Assembly (NCBI GenBank): GCA_041736675.1 | Contig: JBGSTD010000009.1 | Span: 124,001-188,000, forward strand | Length of the DNA stretch: 64,000 nucleotides | Source: Salaquimonas sp041736675 | GTDB taxonomy: Bacteria > Pseudomonadota > Alphaproteobacteria > Rhizobiales > Rhizobiaceae | Reading direction: 5' to 3' | Shown: positions 32,926 through 41,979 of the stretch, piece after piece | Layout: every line of letters begins with the position of its first letter | How positions within the stretch are numbered: the first letter of the stretch is position 1 | The notes under the pieces: model-generated | What the model was told of the DNA's origin: nothing | What the model saw: the letters and a program-made list of their open reading frames with translations, nothing else | Databases searched by the model: none | Program-made: the position numbers and the translations under genes

Positions 32926-33799
32926 CGAACTTGCCTCCACCTGAAACCATTTTCTTCAACGGATTACCTTTCTTATAACCCTCAGGAAGACTATGAGACA
33001 AATTGTGGGCAAGTCTAGGGCGAATTTTCAAACCCTTTAACCACAACGAAAGCGCTTCGAAGTGAATTCCGGCTATTACCTTCCAGGAAAGCCCAAGGTA
33101 ACTGACAACGACTTTCAGCAAATTACTGGTAGAAAATTGCACTTTTGATCCGAAAAAGCTCGCAGCGAGGATCGGCCCATTTCCGTCTGTTTCCAGAATT
33201 CTAAGTGCGACTGTATCTGATGGCGGCTTGACCCTGAACCTATACTCCATTTCCATGTCCAAAAAAGGAGAGACGTAAAACGTCTTCCTGGCTTGCTGGC
33301 GAATCCCTGCCGGACTCGATTGGCCAGGAACAATTGGTTCTACATAAGTGTGCGATTCACCAAATGTATTTTTCACTTCATAGATCATGCAGATCAGATT
33401 GCCATTTTTCGCATCGCAAAAATAAACAGAAATCGGATTGAAACCATAACCCAGTACTCTCGGATAACAAAGAAGGCGGATTTTTGCAGCCGGTTCAAGT
33501 CCGGCTTCGGCCATCAGCCCGTCGATATGGGATCTTAGCGAGGTTCCATCACGAAGGCCAAAATCCTTCTCATGAAAACTGGCAACATTTGGCCTGTTGA
33601 CAGAAAAAAAACGGCTCGCTTGGGCTGCTTCTTTCAATCGGTCAAGATCAATAAGAATAGTTGCCATACTGTAGGAAAACCGGTGCAAAACGGGTTTAAG
33701 CCGCGCATGCATAACCGATCCCTTGTAGAAGGTTACGGCTTCTAAATCCGGAAAAGGAGAAGGTTCAGTGATAGCTGTTGTTGATCCCGCCATGATCAT
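32918..33799 (-). CDS. DUF1365 domain protein
   Basis: 293-residue protein with the DUF1365 pattern: MHARLKPVLHRFSYSMATILIDLD, CYPRVLGYGFNPISVYFC, YEVKNTFGESHTYV, KTFYVSPFLDMEMEYRFRV and the C-terminal SYLGLSWKVIAGIHFEALSLWLKG. The family has no confirmed biochemical activity but is almost always found between an FAD oxidoreductase and a CFA-synthase-like gene, as here. It overlaps the upstream oxidoreductase stop as ATGA and the downstream methyltransferase by 8 nt, so the three are translationally coupled. Confidence 0.9.
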   Translation of the reverse strand: MIMAGSTTAITEPSPFPDLEAVTFYKGSVMHARLKPVLHRFSYSMATILIDLDRLKEAAQASRFFSVNRPNVASFHEKDFGLRDGTSLRSHIDGLMAEAGLEPAAKIRLLCYPRVLGYGFNPISVYFCDAKNGNLICMIYEVKNTFGESHTYVEPIVPGQSSPAGIRQQARKTFYVSPFLDMEMEYRFRVKPPSDTVALRILETDGNGPILAASFFGSKVQFSTSNLLKVVVSYLGLSWKVIAGIHFEALSLWLKGLKIRPRLAHNLSHSLPEGYKKGNPLKKMVSGGGKFDE

Positions 33800-35118
33800 T
33801 CCGCTGCCTGTGGCAAACTTTCTGGATTGTTGTTTGCAATAATTGTCGCATTTTCGAACGGGATTATACTCCCGAGTGCCCGCGCAACCGACAGCCCTGA
33901 AGCCAGTCCATCTTCATGAAATCCATATCGGGTCCAGGCCCCACAAAACCAGAGTTTATTCTTGCCCTGAATTTCCCCGAGCTTTTCCTGGGCTTCGATA
34001 GCTTGTTGGTCAAATTGCGGATGATCATAGTCAAATACATTGAAGGTCAATTCCTCGCGTGGCGCCACCAGAGGATTGAGGCTGACAAAAAGCGGATACT
34101 TCTCATCTATATTCTGCAACCTGTTCATCCAGTAGGTAACCGACAAATCCTTTTGGCCGTCACTGTTTCTGGCACCAAGATAATTCCAGGCTGACCAAGC
34201 TGCCTTGCGTTTTGGCATCAGACGTGGATCACGGTGCAGGTAAACTTTGTTTGGTTTATAGTGGATGGCACCCAGAATTGAACGTTGATTGACATCCGGA
34301 TTTACAAGCAGGGCCAATGCCTCGTCAGAGTGTGTAGCAATGACCACTTCGTCAAATTCTTGCTCTGTGCCATCAACAAATGTTAGAATTGGTCGAAGTC
34401 CGTTTCCATCCACAGAGACCACTTCTCTTCCCGTTTCCAATACACCACTAAAATCACCAAGAAGTTTGTCGACATATTGGCGGCTGCCACCTTTGACAGT
34501 CCTCCATTTTGGCCGATCCTTCCTTTTATGAATAAGGCGGTGATTGTCCAGAAACCGAACAAGACTTTCCGCAGGAAACTCGAGCATGCGTTGCGGCGGA
34601 GTTGACCAGATTGCTGCGGTCATCGGAACAAGGTAATCGTCTTTGAGACGCTTCGAAAAGTTTCGATGTGTCAGATATTCATCGAAGGATGTGCCGCACA
34701 AAGCGCCGGATTTAAGATCTTCCTTGCAGATGCGGTTGAAGGTAAATATCTCGCGCAGCATGAAAAGGAACCTTGGAGAAAACAGGTTTCTTCTTTGTGC
34801 AAAAATATTGCCAAACCCCTGGCCGGACCATTCGAAGTTGCCATTGTCCAAAGAGACGCCAAAACTCATATTGCTTGGGATTGTCTCAACGTCGAGATAA
34901 TCGAACAATTTCGTCAACAGCGGGTAGTTGTGATCATTGTAGACAATAAAACCCGTATCAACCTTGATCGATTTGCCTTGATAATCAATTTCGACCGTAT
35001 TGGAGTGACCGCCGGTCCGACAACTGCTTTCAAACAAGGTGACATGATTGTTTTTTGACAACGCCCAAGCGGCGGAATTTCCCGATATTCCAGACCCAAT
35101 CACTGCAATTTTCTTCAT
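33796..35118 (-). CDS. FAD-dependent oxidoreductase (amine-oxidase fold) of the photolyase/lipid cluster
   Basis: 440-residue flavoprotein. The FAD-binding GSGISGNSAAWALS and acidic FESSCRTGGHSNTVE stand at the N-terminus. The C-terminal FAD motif is LWFCGAWTRYGFHEDGLASGLSVA. The central part has WSTPPQRMLEFPAESLVRFLDNH, typical of the NAD(P)-binding-like proteins paired with DUF1365 and Cfa. In Rhodobacter a flavoprotein of comparable context desaturates methylated fatty acyl chains on the way to furan lipids. A similar role here is inference. Its ATG overlaps the photolyase stop by one base (TAATG). Confidence 0.88.
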   Translation of the reverse strand: MKKIAVIGSGISGNSAAWALSKNNHVTLFESSCRTGGHSNTVEIDYQGKSIKVDTGFIVYNDHNYPLLTKLFDYLDVETIPSNMSFGVSLDNGNFEWSGQGFGNIFAQRRNLFSPRFLFMLREIFTFNRICKEDLKSGALCGTSFDEYLTHRNFSKRLKDDYLVPMTAAIWSTPPQRMLEFPAESLVRFLDNHRLIHKRKDRPKWRTVKGGSRQYVDKLLGDFSGVLETGREVVSVDGNGLRPILTFVDGTEQEFDEVVIATHSDEALALLVNPDVNQRSILGAIHYKPNKVYLHRDPRLMPKRKAAWSAWNYLGARNSDGQKDLSVTYWMNRLQNIDEKYPLFVSLNPLVAPREELTFNVFDYDHPQFDQQAIEAQEKLGEIQGKNKLWFCGAWTRYGFHEDGLASGLSVARALGSIIPFENATIIANNNPESLPQAAE

Positions 35119-36587
35119 TAATCGGCCTTTTTCAATTCTTTGAATGCTTCCAAGGCGCGATCGCGTCCACGGGTATGATCTACAATAGGGTGAGGATAGG
35201 TTTTTCCCAGTGTCACGCCATATTGTTTCAATATTTCTGGCTGCACATCGAAGGGTGCATGGATGAATTGATTTGGTAATTTTGAAAGCTCTGGTACATA
35301 TTTCCTGACATATTCGCCATCAGAGTCGAATTTATTGCCCTGCAGCATTGGGTTGAAAACCCTGAAATAGGGTGCAGCATCAGCCCCGCAACCGGCAATC
35401 CATTGCCAGCTTGCAGGATTGTTGGCGGGGTCGCCATCGACAAGAGTATCCCAAAACCATTTTTCGCCTTGCCGCCAGTCGATTAAAAGATGCTTGACTA
35501 GGAAGGAGCCAACGACCATGCGCACGCGATTGTGCATGTAGCCTGTCTGCCATAGCTCGCGCATCCCGGCATCAATGATCGGATAGCCTGTCATTCCTCT
35601 TTGCCAGGCTTCCAAATGTTCATGACCATCCGCACGCCAGGGAAATTCATCAAACCGTTCTTGGAAGTTTTTCCAGCCAATATCAGGAAAATGGAATAAC
35701 AGGTGGTAAGAGAATTCACGCCATGCCAGCTCTTTCAGAAATTTTTCACTGTCTGTATTACTGACTGTATCAGCGGCCTCATGATGTCTGATCCCGTGCC
35801 AGACCTGATAGGGCGATATCAATCCGAAGCGCAAAAAAGGAGACAGACGCGAGATATTGTCCCGGTCAGGAAAATCGCGACCTTCCTTGTAACCGTGGAT
35901 GCCGTTCGCAACGAAGTCGTCAAACCTTTCTGCCGCACCTTTTTCACTGGGATTCCAAATACGGGACCATCCCTTTGCCCAATCAGGAGAAGTTGGCAAG
36001 AGCTGCAATGCATCAAGCGGCAATGCAGCATTTCGTGGATTGTAGCTGATAATTTCCTCTGGCGCCGGGAAAGGTGCCCTTGGCTCGCCGGATGCGATCA
36101 GCGAGCGCCAGAAAGGGCTGTAAACCCGGTAAGGTCCGCCAGAGCCGGTTTTTGTCGTATAAGGCTCATGTAGCAGGTTTCCCTGAAAACTGTTCACCAC
36201 CACGCCAACAGATTGCAGTTCGGCTTTCAGCCCTGCATCTATTTCCAGCTCTGCCTTTCCGCAACGCCGGTTCCAGTGAACTGCCCCAATATTCTCATTA
36301 TTGATGATTTCCCGGATAATCTCACGGCTCTTACCAGAGCGTAAATGCAGACATCCTCCAATCTTGCCAAGGCTTTCATCGAGGGATTTAAGCGCATGAT
36401 ACAGGAACCATTTTTGCGCTGATCCAAGAGGCCGCAATCCATCGGACTTTTCATCAAGAATGTAAAGCGCCATAATGGGCTCGCCCGATTTGGCAGCGTG
36501 GAAAAATGCCGGATGATCAGCAATTCGCAAGTCATCCCTGAACCAGACAACAGTGGCTTTTTGACTGCTAATGGATTGGTTATTCAT
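35118..36587 (-). CDS. phr: class I deoxyribodipyrimidine photolyase
   Basis: 489-residue FAD photolyase repairing cyclobutane pyrimidine dimers. The N-terminal antenna domain opens VVWFRDDLRIADHPAF. FAD- and DNA-binding motifs are SRLSPFLRFGLISPYQVW, RELAWREFSYHLLFHFPD, TGYPIIDAGMRELW and GYMHNRVRMVVGSFLVK, with the classic WQWIAGCGADAAPYFRVFNP near the C-terminus. Length is normal. It is the first gene of a tightly overlapping leftward operon whose other members modify lipids, suggesting shared light or photo-oxidative control. A second photolyase of a different class is at 8220-9755. Confidence 0.94.
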   Translation of the reverse strand: MNNQSISSQKATVVWFRDDLRIADHPAFFHAAKSGEPIMALYILDEKSDGLRPLGSAQKWFLYHALKSLDESLGKIGGCLHLRSGKSREIIREIINNENIGAVHWNRRCGKAELEIDAGLKAELQSVGVVVNSFQGNLLHEPYTTKTGSGGPYRVYSPFWRSLIASGEPRAPFPAPEEIISYNPRNAALPLDALQLLPTSPDWAKGWSRIWNPSEKGAAERFDDFVANGIHGYKEGRDFPDRDNISRLSPFLRFGLISPYQVWHGIRHHEAADTVSNTDSEKFLKELAWREFSYHLLFHFPDIGWKNFQERFDEFPWRADGHEHLEAWQRGMTGYPIIDAGMRELWQTGYMHNRVRMVVGSFLVKHLLIDWRQGEKWFWDTLVDGDPANNPASWQWIAGCGADAAPYFRVFNPMLQGNKFDSDGEYVRKYVPELSKLPNQFIHAPFDVQPEILKQYGVTLGKTYPHPIVDHTRGRDRALEAFKELKKAD

Positions 36588-36642
36588 AAAACGGACAATT
36601 CTTCAGGGCTGAAAATAAATAAATATCCCAAACTGATACAAT

Positions 36643-36672
36643 AGAAAGTCTATCTGGAGAAAGCCTATCTGG
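36643..36672 (-). repeat. two adjacent 15-bp direct repeats upstream of the photolyase operon
   Basis: On the plus strand AGAAAGTCTATCTGG (36643-36657) is followed immediately by AGAAAGCCTATCTGG (36658-36672), one mismatch. The second copy contains the stop codon of the upstream cyclase gene. The pair lies 56-85 nt upstream of the photolyase ATG, where an activator or sigma factor would bind. It could equally be a chance slippage duplication. Confidence 0.55.
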
Positions 36673-38836
36673 TGATAAATTCCGCCAAATCAGGTTTTGC
36701 AAGCTTGAGGCACTCGGACAAAGCCTCTTTTCGCTTTTTACCTTTCGCTGTCGCCATAACAGAATAGGAACTTTCCAACGACTTGAACGAGGCGTCTTGA
36801 GCAAAAGTTTCATCTCCGACCAATGCAAATACCTGATTGGCACCAGATTTTCCTTTAAGGGAAATTGCGCCGGCATTGAGAAAGGCAAAGCGGGGAGCAA
36901 GCGTCGCAGTTTCTGCAGAAACCAGCAAAGGCCATTTGACTTCCTTTGAGGCAGATTCAAGCCTTGCAGCCACATTGACGGTATCACCAATTACCGAATA
37001 ATCGAACCGGCTGGAGGAACCCATATTGCCAACACACCCATCGCCGGTATTGATCCCTACGCCGATTCTGACATCACCAAGACCCAATTGATGAAAGCCG
37101 AACGCATCAATGGCATTCATCTCGTTTATCTTGTCAAGGATCGCCAGCGCCGCCCGGCAGGCTTTGGCGGGGTGATCCTTCACGTCAAGAGGTGCGTTCC
37201 AAAATGCCATCACCGAGTCACCGATATATTTGTCGATGGCACCTTCATGACTTTGAATGATCTCGGAAACCGGAGACAATAGCTGATTGAGAAAACTTAC
37301 CAATTGCTGCGGAGTTAAAGTTTCCGAGATAGGCGTGAAATTCCGCACATCCATGAACATTAAGGTCATATGGCGGATTTCCCCACCCAATTGCAGACTA
37401 TCCGGATTGGCCTCTAGTTTTGCCAACAGGTTTGGCGCGAGATAATGCTGGAAAGCATTTCGGACGAACCTCTTTTCCTTCTCGGCAAAAAAGTACATCA
37501 GCAATGTCATCAGCAGATAGGCCGAAAACGAGATCAATAGCGGCGAAGTCGGATCGATTAGCAGCCCATACCACGAAAAGGCAAACCAACTTATTGCGCC
37601 AATATTGACTGCACAAATGCTGCCAATGAACGCTGAAGCAATTGCGCCGGACAAGGGAAGCAACACGACAATCACGAGCGTAAGCAGTATGGCCAGAAAA
37701 GCTTCCGCACCTGGTGCCCAGTCCGGGCGGACAAGAAAACTGCCCTCCATGATCTGATCAATGATCTGCGCATGAACCGCAACCCCGGGAACAGACTCTC
37801 TCAGGCTGGTTTTGCGGATATCGCGCAATCCAACCGCTGATACGCCTGCAAGGACAATCTTGCCTTCAAAGGTATCTCGCAGCCATTGGTCATCCTGTTT
37901 CAGGATTTCGCTCGCAGAGATCCGCTGGGAGGGGTTGTCCTTTGCATAATAGACAATCAATCCGCCATCGGCCGTAAGTGGAAACTCGAAATTAGCAACC
38001 TTGGCAAAAGTAATTGAAGCATTGTCCCCGCTGGCACTGGAAACACTTCCGCCCTCAGTACCTGAAAATGTGGTTTTAATCAAAAAAGACTGCAGTTTAC
38101 CCATCGCGTTCTGGATAGCAACGCGCAGGGTTTCAATTGAAAGCGCAGGGAAAATAGTGTCGCTTTGCTGGCTGAACATGGGTACGGTTCGGATGATTTC
38201 ATCGACGTCGTCACTGCCAAGTGTGACAAATCCCTGACCACTTGCCTGTGTCTGAAAAATCGGCAGGCTGGATACATTGCCCGAATAAGTCGGCAGGATA
38301 TCCTTCAGGTCTTCGCCTAACCAGGATATGCCGGCCTTTTTCTCAAGTATTAGTGCGCTTTGTTCATTCGAATTGAAATATCCGAGCACAACCGGCGCCT
38401 TGGAAATCGTTTCCGCAAAGACGACGTCATTGTCCGGCAAATCCTCCAAAATGCCTGCGACCTCAGCGCGGTTGGCATGTGACTGAGGCAAGGATTGCGC
38501 AACGAACTTCGGACTTGTTCGATCAATTTCCGAAAAGACAATATCAAACCCGATTGCCAGACTGCCTGCGTTGGCAACTTTTTCAACAATGGTGCCAATC
38601 TGCGTTCTTGGCCACGGCCATTGTCCAAGATCACCGAGGGAGGCTTCATCGATATCAATAATCACAACCAGGCTATCGGCATTCAATCGGGGTTTGAGCT
38701 GTTGATAGGTATCAAACACAATGTTCTGAACCGGTTTGAGAAAGCGCGGATTGGTCAGCGAAATCACCAATCCAGCCAGGCTCAACAAGAGAGATATGAG
38801 GATGACATAAAGTGTTTTCCCCCTGAGTAGACTCAT
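36665..38836 (-). CDS. CHASE2-domain class III adenylate cyclase
   Basis: 723-residue membrane receptor cyclase. A first membrane helix (LYVILISLLLSLAGLVISL) is followed by an extracytoplasmic CHASE2 domain (about 35-345, with DIDEASLGDLGQWPWPRT and GKIVLAGVSAVGLRDI). Three membrane helices follow (about 365-445), then the cyclase domain from about 485. Metal-binding aspartates are D496 (FMDVRNFTP) and D540 (KYIGDSVMAFW). Lys536 and Asp612 (FDYSVIGD) fit adenylate rather than guanylate specificity. The transition-state Asn621/Arg625 (NVAARLE) are present. All catalytic residues look intact. It is divergent from a FecR-domain protein gene, a pairing often seen with CHASE2 cyclases. The photolyase operon begins 77 nt beyond its stop. 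Confidence 0.92.
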   Translation of the reverse strand: MSLLRGKTLYVILISLLLSLAGLVISLTNPRFLKPVQNIVFDTYQQLKPRLNADSLVVIIDIDEASLGDLGQWPWPRTQIGTIVEKVANAGSLAIGFDIVFSEIDRTSPKFVAQSLPQSHANRAEVAGILEDLPDNDVVFAETISKAPVVLGYFNSNEQSALILEKKAGISWLGEDLKDILPTYSGNVSSLPIFQTQASGQGFVTLGSDDVDEIIRTVPMFSQQSDTIFPALSIETLRVAIQNAMGKLQSFLIKTTFSGTEGGSVSSASGDNASITFAKVANFEFPLTADGGLIVYYAKDNPSQRISASEILKQDDQWLRDTFEGKIVLAGVSAVGLRDIRKTSLRESVPGVAVHAQIIDQIMEGSFLVRPDWAPGAEAFLAILLTLVIVVLLPLSGAIASAFIGSICAVNIGAISWFAFSWYGLLIDPTSPLLISFSAYLLMTLLMYFFAEKEKRFVRNAFQHYLAPNLLAKLEANPDSLQLGGEIRHMTLMFMDVRNFTPISETLTPQQLVSFLNQLLSPVSEIIQSHEGAIDKYIGDSVMAFWNAPLDVKDHPAKACRAALAILDKINEMNAIDAFGFHQLGLGDVRIGVGINTGDGCVGNMGSSSRFDYSVIGDTVNVAARLESASKEVKWPLLVSAETATLAPRFAFLNAGAISLKGKSGANQVFALVGDETFAQDASFKSLESSYSVMATAKGKKRKEALSECLKLAKPDLAEFITR

Positions 38837-39117
38837 TGCCTCAACTTTCGAAAAATGGTCACGCTTGTCAGATTCTCCTGCAATTCACACTGTGTGCTAT
38901 TTGGAGGATAGTTGTGATTGAAAAGGAAACAACTAGTTTATGCTGTTCAAAACGGATTATCATGCCTTGGGAATCAATGACCTGCAGTTGGTCGCAGTCA
39001 ATTTTCAGTTTTTTATTTACCTCCACGAAATTAGGGTTATACTCATATCGACTTGGGGCATGTAAATTCACGAAAGTATACTCTTGCGCGGTACTTTCTT
39101 CAGCGATGGTATCAGAA

Positions 39118-39975
39118 ATGACTAAAGCCAGTTCCAGGGTTTTTTATCTGCGTTCCAAAATTGTCATGTTCACGCTTCTCGGTGCAGGCATATCTGCCTT
39201 GCCCTTATTAGCCAATGCCGCCGAAGAAGTAGGGCAAACTGTGCGCGTGAAAAATTCCGTAAATGGTTCCATTGGAAATCGTCAGCTTCAGCCAAAAGAT
39301 CCCGTATTTGAATCAGAAGACATTTTTGCTCAAACCAATTCTCATGGCGAACTTCGGCTGTCGGATAATTCGAAGGTTCTTGTGGGTGAGAACTCAAGTG
39401 TCAAGCTTGACGATTTTATCGTCGGTAGCAAGGGATTTGACTCAGGCACTTTCAAGGTCGCCAAGGGTGCGTTCCGGTTGATTACCGGCAACTCACGGAA
39501 AAACTCCATGTCAGTTCAGACACCACTTGCAACCATTGGAGCACGTGGCACAGTATTTGATGTTTATGTTGGTGCCGGAGGAGTAACCCGGGTAATTCTT
39601 TTCAGCGGTGTTGTTGAGGTTTGTTCCTCTGAGCGTTGCATAGTGGCGGAAGATCGCTGTGATATAGTGGAGGTAACAGATAGCGAGATTCGTCAATTGG
39701 ACTATTTGAGGTCCGGGGATGTAGCCGAGGAAGATCGGGACTATAGCCTGATCAACAGACAGACGCGTTTTAATACATCTTGGCGCGCACCTGTATCCGC
39801 CTGTACCACCAAGGCAGCATTTGACCCTCAAGTACAGAAGAAGCGCCGTGCCAACAGATCGGCAACACCTCCAGGAACACCATTGAGAAACCGCGTTCCC
39901 AACCAGAGTGCTCCTGAACAAAATGACTATAATGGTAATAACGAATATTCGGGCGAATATGATGGTGACTACTAA
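39118..39975 (+). CDS. secreted FecR-domain protein
   Basis: 285-residue exported protein. The frame is open back to 38836, but that extension has the wrong character for protein. ATG 39118 (or 39106) gives a signal peptide, basic then MFTLLGAGISALPLLANAAEE. The FecR domain follows: VRVKNSVNGSIGNRQL, DIFAQTNSHGELRLSDNSKVLVGENSSVKL, GTFKVAKGAFRLITG and TPLATIGARGTVFDVYV. The C-terminus is low-complexity (Pro/Arg, then NDYNGNNEYSGEYDGDY). FecR domains of this stand-alone secreted type frequently accompany CHASE2 cyclases and may present a signal or scaffold to the sensor. No strong ribosome site was found. The 280-bp divergent spacer presumably carries promoters for both genes. Confidence 0.83.
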   Translation: MTKASSRVFYLRSKIVMFTLLGAGISALPLLANAAEEVGQTVRVKNSVNGSIGNRQLQPKDPVFESEDIFAQTNSHGELRLSDNSKVLVGENSSVKLDDFIVGSKGFDSGTFKVAKGAFRLITGNSRKNSMSVQTPLATIGARGTVFDVYVGAGGVTRVILFSGVVEVCSSERCIVAEDRCDIVEVTDSEIRQLDYLRSGDVAEEDRDYSLINRQTRFNTSWRAPVSACTTKAAFDPQVQKKRRANRSATPPGTPLRNRVPNQSAPEQNDYNGNNEYSGEYDGDY

Positions 39976-40071
39976 GTCTGCGGCCGAAAGATACTGATTA
40001 CAGACTGCGGCAACTGCACATGAGTACTGGAGCGCTTGAATTTTCGTCAGGCACTGTCAATGGTGGCCGGT

Positions 40072-40923
40072 TTAAAGATCTATAGTCATCCCGTCCTTGG
40101 CAATTGCACAATTCTCACATTCGGATTTCAGCAGTCTGGCAATATTGTCCAAATCTGCGTCGGATCGAAAAGGCATGTGGTGAAAGCCAAGCATCGACTT
40201 GGCTCCACTGGCCTTCCCAAGTCGAAAAGCCTCCTGCCAGGTAGAGTGACCGAAATTTGCAAATTTCGGGAATTCCTCATCAAGATAACTGCAATCGTAG
40301 GCAAACAGGTCAACATTATCGAGAAACAGAACCAGTTCACTGTCAACGTGTCCTGGTGAATGTGTTGTATCGGTTATGAACGCAAAACTTTTGCCATTGA
40401 AATCGACACGATAACCGGTAGCTCCGCCCGGATGATGCAACCGTGTTGTTGCCACGGTAATCTTGTCGCCAAGTGACAGAGACTGATAATCGGATATATC
40501 CTGATAAATAATCTTTGCGAGAAATTTTTCCTGCCGGATCGGAAAGTATGGTTCTCGCATCAAGCCATCGACAATGTCTCTGGTTCTTTCGATGCCTTTC
40601 AAGCGCCCGGACCAGAAACGGGCAATGAAATCTGACTGAAAAAATGGTGGAAAAAACGGAATGCCTTCAACATGGTCATAGTGGGCATGGCTTAGGAACA
40701 TGTCCACATTCCTGATTTCACGCTGGATCATGCTCTGGCCGAGGCGATTCAAACCGGAACCAAAATCGAAGATTAGATGTCTTTCGCCACATTGAACCTC
40801 AACACAAATCGTATCATTGCCATAATTGGAATAGCTGTCGCCCGAGACGGTTCTCGTACCGCGAGTACCCCAAAAAGTAATTCTGAAAGGCTGAGTTTCG
40901 GCATTTTTTGCCTGTGACATCAA
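40072..40923 (-). CDS. metallo-beta-lactamase-fold hydrolase
   Basis: 283-residue soluble hydrolase of the MBL fold. The start FWGTRGTRTVSGDSYSNYGNDT and the metal motif H79-A-H81-Y-D83-H84 are clear. Further ligands are in TRLHHPGGATGYRV, FITDTTHS and a late histidine in NFGHSTWQEA. The FWGTRG/YGNDT opening is shared by many MBL proteins near signalling genes, including cyclic-nucleotide phosphodiesterase candidates. Because it stands two genes from an adenylate cyclase, cAMP hydrolysis is a testable idea but not shown by the motifs. A GTTGATCT/AGATCAAC inverted repeat lies just upstream at about 40938-40965. Confidence 0.85.
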   Translation of the reverse strand: MMSQAKNAETQPFRITFWGTRGTRTVSGDSYSNYGNDTICVEVQCGERHLIFDFGSGLNRLGQSMIQREIRNVDMFLSHAHYDHVEGIPFFPPFFQSDFIARFWSGRLKGIERTRDIVDGLMREPYFPIRQEKFLAKIIYQDISDYQSLSLGDKITVATTRLHHPGGATGYRVDFNGKSFAFITDTTHSPGHVDSELVLFLDNVDLFAYDCSYLDEEFPKFANFGHSTWQEAFRLGKASGAKSMLGFHHMPFRSDADLDNIARLLKSECENCAIAKDGMTIDL

Positions 40924-41157
40924 CGGTAGTCCATTAGTTGATCTGCAGATCGATGAAGATCAACAGTGCTACCCCATCTTTTAATTTAGTCGGTGATTTT
41001 TGTCAGTCAATGACTAATTTTGGATATGGAAAGCAAAAAATTGCATCTTCATTGAGTATTAGGCTTAGTAGTTGATATGGAAGAAGGAAGCCGGCTGGAC
41101 TTTCGAAATTTTCATCTATCTATAAACGCGAAATAGGGTGCATACGGGGGCAAGTTA

Positions 41158-41946
41158 ATGGAATTGTATAAAGCGAAGCCTGATGAGGGTGCGGTATGGA
41201 TTACGGGTGGCAGCACAGGCATTGGTGCAGGAACCGCCACGCGTTTGGCAGATGAAGGTTTTACAGTGTATGTTTCTGCCCGTTCCAGCGACGATCTTGA
41301 AAAACTGGCGAACGGATACAGGGGTAAAGGCAGGATTCGAAGCCTTCCTCTTGATGTTACAAACAAGGCAGATTGCCTTGCTGCGGTTCAAAAAATAGTC
41401 ACCGAGTGTTCAGCAATAGCTCTCGCAATATTCAATGCCGGGATGTTTGATCATATGAAGGGGTCGCAACTTGAGATTGCAAATTTTGAGAAAACCTTTG
41501 CAGTCAATTTTTTTGGCGTTGTGAATTGTCTTGTCCCTGCTGTTGATGAAATGAAGAAAGCGGGAAGGGGCCATGTGGTAGTGGTCGGATCTGTTTCTGG
41601 CTACGGCGGCTTGAAACTTGCTTCCTCTTATGGCGCATCCAAGGCAGCACTGATCAATATGTGCGAGTCATTGAAGTTTGATTTTGACCAGATGAACTTG
41701 AAAATCCAGATTGTCAGTCCGGGCTTTATTGATACACCAATGACAAAAAACAATAGTTTCCCCATGCCGTTTCTCATGCCTGCAGACAAGGCAGCTGACC
41801 GCGTGGTAGCAGGTCTAAAATCGAATAAATTCGAGATCACTTTTCCAAGGCGCTTCACCTGGATGGTGAAGTTCATGAACCTGTTGCCTTACCCGCTTTA
41901 TTTTTATTTGGTTGACAGGGCCACCAGTGGCGGCAAAAAACACTGA
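41158..41946 (+). CDS. SDR family NAD(P)-dependent oxidoreductase
   Basis: 262-residue classical short-chain dehydrogenase with an intact active site: GGSTGIGAG (18-26), NAG (93-95), Ser145, Tyr158 and Lys162 (SSYGASKAAL). The C-terminus carries a hydrophobic stretch (FMNLLPYPLYFYLVDRATSGG) suggesting membrane association, as in lipid-acting SDRs. SDRs of this sort are sometimes linked to the DUF1365/Cfa cluster, but here it is 4.5 kb away and on the other strand. Start ATG 41158 has GGGGG about 8 nt upstream. folP begins 34 nt after its stop. Confidence 0.88.
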   Translation: MELYKAKPDEGAVWITGGSTGIGAGTATRLADEGFTVYVSARSSDDLEKLANGYRGKGRIRSLPLDVTNKADCLAAVQKIVTECSAIALAIFNAGMFDHMKGSQLEIANFEKTFAVNFFGVVNCLVPAVDEMKKAGRGHVVVVGSVSGYGGLKLASSYGASKAALINMCESLKFDFDQMNLKIQIVSPGFIDTPMTKNNSFPMPFLMPADKAADRVVAGLKSNKFEITFPRRFTWMVKFMNLLPYPLYFYLVDRATSGGKKH

Positions 41947-41979
41947 CAGTTTTACCACCGTCAGCAGGCTGCAATTTTC

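Noticed and set aside
38836..39117. N-terminal extension of the FecR-domain protein
   Set aside because: The frame is open, but the extension is Cys/Trp-rich, unlike protein, and would bury the clear signal peptide; it also overlaps the divergent promoter region.
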